This document shows, piece by piece, positions 58,009 through 64,000 of a stretch of 64,000 nucleotides of DNA; positions within the stretch are counted from its first letter, which is position 1; the number at the start of each line of letters is the position of its first letter. The DNA comes from Vespa crabro. Lineage: Eukaryota > Arthropoda > Insecta > Hymenoptera > Vespidae. Location of the stretch: NCBI RefSeq assembly GCF_910589235.1, contig NC_060962.1:3290232-3354231 (forward strand), read 5' to 3'. A program made the translations under genes and the position numbers. A model generated the notes under the pieces. The model made no database searches, had not been told where the DNA came from, and saw nothing but the letters and a program-made list of their open reading frames with translations.

Positions 58009-59412
58009 CCAGGCGCCTGGATATTTGAGTCACTGCCAAGCCAATTCTTACTCGCAAAGTGTTTTACGTTACGTTCGTTCCACAGTAGCCATGGATTTTT
58101 GTCGGCTTTGAATTCGAAAAACGATTCGTAAAAGGACAATAACGTTAAATAGTTACCAAAAAGGATAAAAGTTGAATCTATCGAGATAACAGTTGATACT
58201 GATTGACAAGAAAAAAAGAAAAAAAATGAGTTCTTGATGATTACGTTGACTCAACATATATAGTTACGATATATGATAATTGAACGAAAATGAAAACAAT
58301 TTGCCATACTATATTTTAATGAAGACGAAGTTTAATCTAAAATATTGTATTTGATATATCAAATTATGAAATATGTAAATTTTTCATCCTATAAAATTAT
58401 CATTTTCATTTTCGCCAACCTATTTTTTACGATCGTCCTCCAATAATCTTCAACATTTCTAACGAAAGAATAGTTTCCAAGTTTGAATTTACGATGCTGA
58501 TGGATCGGTTAACTTTTCAGGATTAGAAAGAGTAACGAGTTGAAAGAGGACGAGCGATTAAAATAGTCTACCGTATTCAAAGGAGAGGACGAAACTATTC
58601 GGAACTTTTGAAAACTTTATACCAAGTAAAAGTCAGTCTAGGCTTTACAATGTATATGATCTTATCGAGGTTATCGAGTATAGTAGATCGTTTTATTCTC
58701 TTGGGTGATGCTCGTATTCAAGAGAGAGAAAAAGTGAGAAAAAAGACATCGTAAAATAAAAATTCAGATCAATCTAGAGAGAATCATCGAGCGAATGAAA
58801 GAGAAAGAGAAAGAGAGAAAAAGATATGTGTATGTATATCTTATATTAAACTCTATACAAATAAGCTGATTATGTTTACTCTGTTAGAGCTAATGGACGA
58901 AAAAAATGTGACAAAACGAAGAGAGTAAAAGAAATAAAAACAAAAAGGGACAATAAAAGAGAAACAATAAAAAAAAAAATAAGAAAACAAAAGAAAAAGA
59001 AAGAAGAAGAAGAAAACGAAGGAAAGAAAGAAAGGAGAAAAAGTTCACAAAGAGAAGACAGTCAGTCCTTTTCAACCCTTTTATTTCGGCAAAACAGCAG
59101 TCCATCGTTCTATTCCGCACAAACGAGTCATATCCACGAACTCTGGCTGAGCTTTGACTCCCTGCCAATTCGATTTTTACTCGCGGACGATGATTCGAGT
59201 GGGAATGCCGTAGAACGGAAAGCGAAATTCGTGACGGCTATCCACGGATGAGATAAGCTCAAAGAAATACCTTCTCTCGTTTTCTACCATAAAGGAAAGG
59301 GGAAGGGTAAAGTTCGAGTGAAAGGTGCAAGAAGATATTACTACGACGCCTTCAAGAAATGAGTAGATCGATGAATTCCTCGGTGATACGCTTTAAGGAT
59401 TTTGAGATATCG
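58009..59412. other. Unique spacer
   Basis: GA patch at 58799-58823 and A/G tract at 58915-59045. 59050-59400 is a CpG-containing unique island. No gene is called. Confidence 0.45.
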
Positions 59413-59537
59413 AGAACTACCACTACCACTACTACTATTACTACTACTACTACTACTACTATTACTACTACAACTACTACTACTACTACCAACTACCACT
59501 CCTAACCATCACCAATAATACCACCACTACTATTACC
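59413..59537. repeat. (CTA/CCA)n trinucleotide block
   Basis: CTA units with CCA, ATA and ACA variants over 125 bp. Degenerate, so probably old. Confidence 0.9.
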
Positions 59538-59791
59538 TAACCATCCTTCCTTCCCATAGCTTTATCCTCTCTCAGACAGCCTCTCGAAGTCCCATTCGAT
59601 TCTTACCTTTTCCCTTTTTCTTTTTTTTCCTTTCCCTCTCCCCCACTTATGTACTTCCCCTTCTTCACTCGACATCTTTGCTCTCTAAAAGAACGATGCT
59701 CTTTGGATACGTGAACGTCTCTCTATGGCGTCACTATATACGCGTTCGAAATGAAATTTCATTCAGTGAGAAGAAGAATGAAAGTAACAAG

Positions 59792-59825
<34 letters not shown>

Positions 59826-60247
59826 TAAAAGAAAAAAGAATAAGAATAATGAAAATAAGTGAATAAAAATTATAAAAGGAAAGGAAAAGAAAAAAGAGAG
59901 AAAAAGAAGAAAAAAAAACTAAACAGCATTCGCTCATATACGTTTCTATTTATTTCGTTACTCGTGACAGATATACGATCAACAGCTTTACGATGAAAGA
60001 TTATTTACGATCGCTCGTAAACATACACAAAGGTTATTTACCTGCTTTGCATAATATTACACCTTCTTCTTTGTAAACCTTGAATGAGGCTTCCTTACGA
60101 TCCCTATCGTTCCTCCCTCCCATTTTTTTTCCTCTTTCTTTTCCATCTCTTTCTATATTTTTTAAACAAGCTTTTGTACTCTCTCGTAAGATCTCGAGTA
60201 ATGAAAAAAAAAAAAGAAAAAAAGAAAACGAAAAAAAATAGAGAGAA

Positions 60248-60280
<33 letters not shown>

Positions 60281-60601
60281 GAGAGAGAGAAAGAAAAAAA
60301 GGAAGAAGAACACAAAGAACCAAAAGAAATCCATAACGATACTATAAGTACTTAAAACGTGAAAATAGAATTTTCACGAATATCTTCCCCCCTAAAATCT
60401 ATTTCTATTCAAGAAGAACAATCGTACTTTGATTTTTCAACCTTTTAAAAAATTCGTAAATAGAAGTGATCAAGCGACAAAGGAAAGTAAAGCTCGAAAA
60501 TGAATACTACCGTACGGTGGATTACGAAACATGCTTGGAAAGCGTAGCAGAGCGTAAAGCCGAGCAGTCAAAGTTTAATGCATCGACCCACAGTTACCTC
60601 T

Positions 60602-60608
<7 letters not shown>
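59538..60608. other. Spacer with GA tracts and a short coding-like frame
   Basis: GA arrays lie at 59793-59826 and 60240-60297. From about 60462 a frame stays open for about 46 non-repetitive, charged codons before entering the CT array. It has no ATG at its start. A weak acceptor (pyrimidines then AATAG) lies at 60461 but no donor was found. Confidence 0.2.
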
Positions 60609-60640
<32 letters not shown>

Positions 60641-60735
60641 CTACTTTCTCTCTCTCTCTATCTCTCTCTCTCTCTCGCTCTACTTTCTCTCTCTCTCTCT
60701 CTCTCGCTCTACTCTCTGTCATACTCTCTATCTTT
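60609..60735. repeat. (CT)n with CGCTCTAC higher-order units
   Basis: CT runs are punctuated by CGCTCTAC at about 60637, 60676 and 60705. Confidence 0.92.
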
Positions 60736-60769
60736 CTCTTTATCATATAGACATATACGTTTCTCGGAT

Positions 60770-61020
60770 AGCGTATTTGATGCGTTCGGTTGATCGCAAA
60801 TTTGTACGCATGCGCAACCTCGGAAAACCTCAGCGTAACGCATGAAGGTTGTGTTTCATTCCCGTTTCATTTGCTATTCATAAGAGGCACACGGCCTGAA
60901 GCCCTCGCAAGTAGAAACAACTACTACTAGTACTACTACTACTACTACTGCTACTACTACTAACACAACTAACACTACTAGGCTACTACTAGGCCTCAAG
61001 TCTGTTTTGCAAGCTCTATT
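60770..61020 (+). promoter_or_regulatory. Promoter-like unique island with NRF1/Ewg-type palindrome
   Basis: TACGCATGCGCA at about 60807-60818 is one mismatch from the NRF1/Erect wing consensus YGCGCAYGCGCR, a promoter-associated motif in animals. The following 300 bp to about 61138 lacks ATG on the plus strand and contains a CTA repeat at 60929-60990. There is no strong initiator. A promoter role is inference. Confidence 0.25.
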
Positions 61021-61029
61021 GCAAGCTCT

Positions 61030-61030
<1 letters not shown>

Positions 61031-61063
<33 letters not shown>
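61031..61063. repeat. (CT)n microsatellite
   Basis: About 15 CT units. Confidence 0.94.
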
Positions 61064-61067
<4 letters not shown>

Positions 61068-61173
61068 TGGTAGCCTACCAACAACCTCTCTACAGCTGTT
61101 CCTTCTTGTGATACCGAACCTTCTTCTTCCTCTCTTACTATGTAGTACTACGCAGCTTAGATTCCTTATTCGT

Positions 61174-61198
61174 CTACGGAGGTACAACACCTCCGTGG
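61174..61198. other. Strong hairpin ACGGAGGT-ACAAC-ACCTCCGT
   Basis: An 8-bp perfect stem (61176-61183 with 61189-61196) around a 5-base loop extends by a G-T and a C-G pair. A GTAGTACTAC palindrome lies 25 bp upstream. It sits in a non-repetitive GC-richer segment. Confidence 0.5.
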
Positions 61199-61731
61199 TA
61201 TACTACTACGTTATTCTTGAAAATTTACCGCCCGAAGCATTTTACTTTCTTTGTCTTTGCCCAATCTCCGGAAACATTTTCCAGCGGGCTTCTTATCCAC
61301 TATACCGCTTGAGGACGCTCAGGATTCTTTCCTTGCCTTGCCTTTCCTTTCCTTTCCTATCTACCTTCTTTCATTTCATTCCTTTTATCATTTCTTTTCT
61401 TTCTTCCTTCCTTCCTTCTTCGTTTCTTTCTTACTTTCATTTTACGTAGAAGCAGAGATTCGCAAGAGCTTCTTCTTGAATTACTCTACTACGACACAAT
61501 AATCTCCACGATTTCCTGCTAGTTCTACAATTACGGATGATGATACGTTATAAAGGATATATCTCGACATATACGAGTGCAGTTACTATTGTTCAAATAC
61601 CAAGTCAAAGTTATCTTCTCCCTATAGATAAATAAGTATCTTAGATAGAACGAATAGATAAATGGGTATATTAAATTCTGTTTATATTAAGTTTAGATAT
61701 GTTAAGCTCGGTTTAAATAAATATTACTAAA

Positions 61732-61737
<6 letters not shown>
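61199..61737. other. Unique then T/C-rich spacer
   Basis: 61199-61330 is unique. CCTTT/CCTTG and CTTT units fill 61334-61440. The rest is AT-rich with no gene. Confidence 0.5.
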
Positions 61738-61778
<41 letters not shown>

Positions 61779-61872
61779 TTATATATATTTATATATTTAT
61801 ATATATTTATATATTTATATATATTTATATATTTATATATATTTATATATATTTATATATATATATATATAT
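61738..61872. repeat. (AT)n with 18-bp TTTATATATTTATATATA minisatellite
   Basis: AT units to 61769, then about five copies of an 18-bp unit, then AT again. Confidence 0.93.
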
Positions 61873-62770
61873 AAATAAGAAAAAAAACTCCTTTCAATTT
61901 AGGAATTAAATTTATACATCAAACGTCCGTAGTTATCTAATACAATGAATTCTAGAAGGGTATTTAATCGCCTGTTATTAAATTTTGCTGATATTCCAAG
62001 CTTACGTAGTAAACACTTGTTATTATCGTACTTTCATTAAACCTTATAGCCATAGTTGATAAAAGAAAGAAAATTATATTTCGAACATGGACAATGACTA
62101 GACGTTTATAAATAAATGAGTTTCTTAATTGCAAATGGCTACATCGAGCTTATTAATTTTATTTTTTTAATCATTAATAAAGGCAGGAAAAAAAAAAGAA
62201 ACGTCACCTTTCTATTTTCTGTGTAAACTTTAATGTAAAGAAAATGAAAAAAGGAAAGGGAGACGGAAAGGGGCAGAGAGGAGGAAAAGAAGAAAAAAAA
62301 GAGGGAAAAGGGAAAGAACTTCGTACACTTACGTTTTCTTTGTCTCGAACTAATTTCCTCGCGAGGCAGTAACAAAGGAGAAAGGGGGAAAAAAAATTGA
62401 AGAAAACAGAAACATCCCCGCATTTTTCGTGCTCCAACAAATTTTCCAAGATCCACGCGTGCAACGACTTTCATTAATTTTTCTCTTTTTTCTTTCCAAG
62501 AATTTTTTTTTTTTTATTACTCTCTTTTTCATTTAAAAAAAGAAAAAAAAGAAAAAGAAAAAAGAAAGAAAGAGAAGGATAAAAAAGAGAAGAGAAATGG
62601 AGAAAAGGATCGCAAAGATATGTGTGTGTGTGTGTGTGTGTGTGTGTATGCATGTATGTGCGTAACAACGTAAAAAAAAATGTTAACACAAAATGTATCA
62701 TTCATTTTTAAACCTCTAATCAAAAGGAAGTACACATAAATTTTATGATAATTACAACCGTTTGAAATAA
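61873..62770. other. Spacer with A/G tracts and (TG)n
   Basis: A/G tracts at 62245-62315 and 62536-62610. (TG)n at 62621-62646. No gene is seen. Confidence 0.5.
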
Positions 62771-62819
62771 CAATAATAATAATAATAATAGTAATAGTAA
62801 TAGTAATAATAATAATAAT

Positions 62820-62897
<78 letters not shown>
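62771..62897. repeat. (AAT)n/(AGT)n microsatellite
   Basis: AAT with AGT variants to 62822, then about 25 pure AAT units. The minus-strand poly-Leu frame is an artefact. Confidence 0.96.
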
Positions 62898-64000
62898 CTA
62901 TGCATGCAATAATTACATGCAATAAACAAAAACTACCTGATGACGTATATATTTCTCATAAAAAGAAAAAAATAATAGTTACATATAAATTAAGTAAATG
63001 TGGTCACTGTGATCATCCAATATTTACAAAGAATAATATTGTACAAATTATTAAATAAAGTATAAAAAAAATATTTAGTAATAATTCTTAAAAAAACATT
63101 TGCCTCTGTCGACGTTCTCATTTATTTCACGCGTAGTACGATGTATAATTTTTGTAATTTAACATTTACGAAACGATGATTAAATATCCTTTTTTTTTCC
63201 TTTTTTTTCTTAATTTCAACTTTAGAATCGAATTTAATATAATATTTTAATTAGGTTTAATATAAGACGAATAGAAAAATATAGGTTATTGAATAATGAA
63301 TATTATTAAATTGCAGAACAAAAAAAAATTTATAGATCATTAACTTCATCAAAATTAATAGGTCATATAAGTTGTTCATATTTTATTATTTTTCTCTTGC
63401 TTTTATTTATTTATTTTTTTTTCTCTTTTTTTTTAATTCTGTCCTAAATTGCGAAAATTACACACTGTGCGTCGCTTGGGAGCCTTCGTAAATTCGATGA
63501 TAATTATCTGTCGGTTTATACCGAACTGAGTAAAGTAGTCTAAGTAATGGAACAATCCGCGCATGTGTGTCGCAACAACGTGTGGAGACTATTTAATTTC
63601 CTGACATTCCAGTCCCGAAAGCTTCGCGTTGTGCTTTTTCGAGTTTTGGACGTGTAGAGAAAAACACAAAAAAACAAGAAAGAAATAGAGGGAGAGGGAG
63701 AGAGAGAGAGAAAGAGAGAGAAGAAAGGGTCGAAAGTACGTGGAATCATCGCGACGAAAACAGAAGGCACACATTTATTAGAATTTCTGAATTTGGTAAA
63801 ACCGCCATAACAGCGTTGGCCAGTGACTCTCACCCTTTCTTTCTCTCTCTCTCTCTCTCACTCTCCCTTTTTCTCTATCTTTCTCGTCGACGTGCGAAAT
63901 GATAAATGAGCAAACGCGTAACTCGCTGAAAACCTTGCTGCGTGACCATCCTCGAGAAATGACATTGGCGGTGAGAAAAGGAAAAAACAAAAAAAAAATA
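62898..64000. other. AT-rich spacer, GC-richer at the end
   Basis: 62898-63450 is AT-rich. 63460-63640 and 63740-63830 are less AT-rich and unique. GA at 63688-63727 and CT at 63835-63862 face each other across 107 bp. No gene is called. Confidence 0.5.

Overview
This window reads as nuclear, mostly non-coding DNA of an arthropod, probably an insect. That is inferred from style and one transposon type, because no protein-coding gene can anchor the taxonomy. The sequence is visibly AT-rich, has undepleted CpG in its few GC-richer islands, and is packed with microsatellites: long (GA)n/(CT)n, (AT)n, (AAT)n, (ATGT)n and GAAAA-type tracts. AT-rich, CpG-undepleted and GA/CT-rich spacer is common in Hymenoptera such as wasps, ants and bees. 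No bacterial operons, ribosome binding sites, tRNA, rRNA or CRISPR were seen.

I find no confident protein-coding gene. Nearly every open reading frame is a translated simple repeat: Ser-Leu from CT, Arg-Glu from GA, Tyr-Ile from TA, Met-Tyr-Val-Cys from ATGT, and poly-Glu, poly-Leu or poly-Asn from trinucleotides. The few non-repetitive frames (near 6.1, 29.9, 36.3, 42.3, 47.5 and 60.5 kb) are short, and most of them start at a non-ATG codon. They are flagged as weak exon or conserved non-coding candidates only. The window is best viewed as intergenic or long-intron sequence.

Layout: 0-7.8 kb is repeats plus AT-rich spacer, with one unique island at 6.1 kb. 7883-8194 is a short hAT-type non-autonomous transposon (MITE) with 12-bp inverted ends, the clearest mobile element here. 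8.2-20 kb is microsatellite-dense and includes a (GA) block of about 250 bp and a 270-bp (ATGT) array. 20.49-20.9 kb is a diverged local duplication offset by 226 bp. 24.8-25.0 kb is an ATT/AAT inverted array. 25.3-29.0 kb is the most gene-like stretch: a unique island, six (GA) tracts all in the same orientation, a possible paused-type promoter at 26168-26212 followed by an ATG-free CAG-rich leader, and a second ATG-free, highly foldable segment at 28.0-28.26 kb. 29-53 kb alternates spacer, repeats and a few unique islands, with a possible transposon end near 34.0 kb. 52.5 kb carries a strong G-quadruplex motif. 53.2-54.0 kb switches from a long purine strand to a long pyrimidine strand. 56-61.5 kb has further unique islands, including a promoter-like segment near 60.8 kb.

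No pathway or multi-gene system can be described. The best leads are the candidate promoter and leader at 26.2 kb, the structured segment at 28.0-28.2 kb, the hAT MITE, and the biased GA array around the first two.
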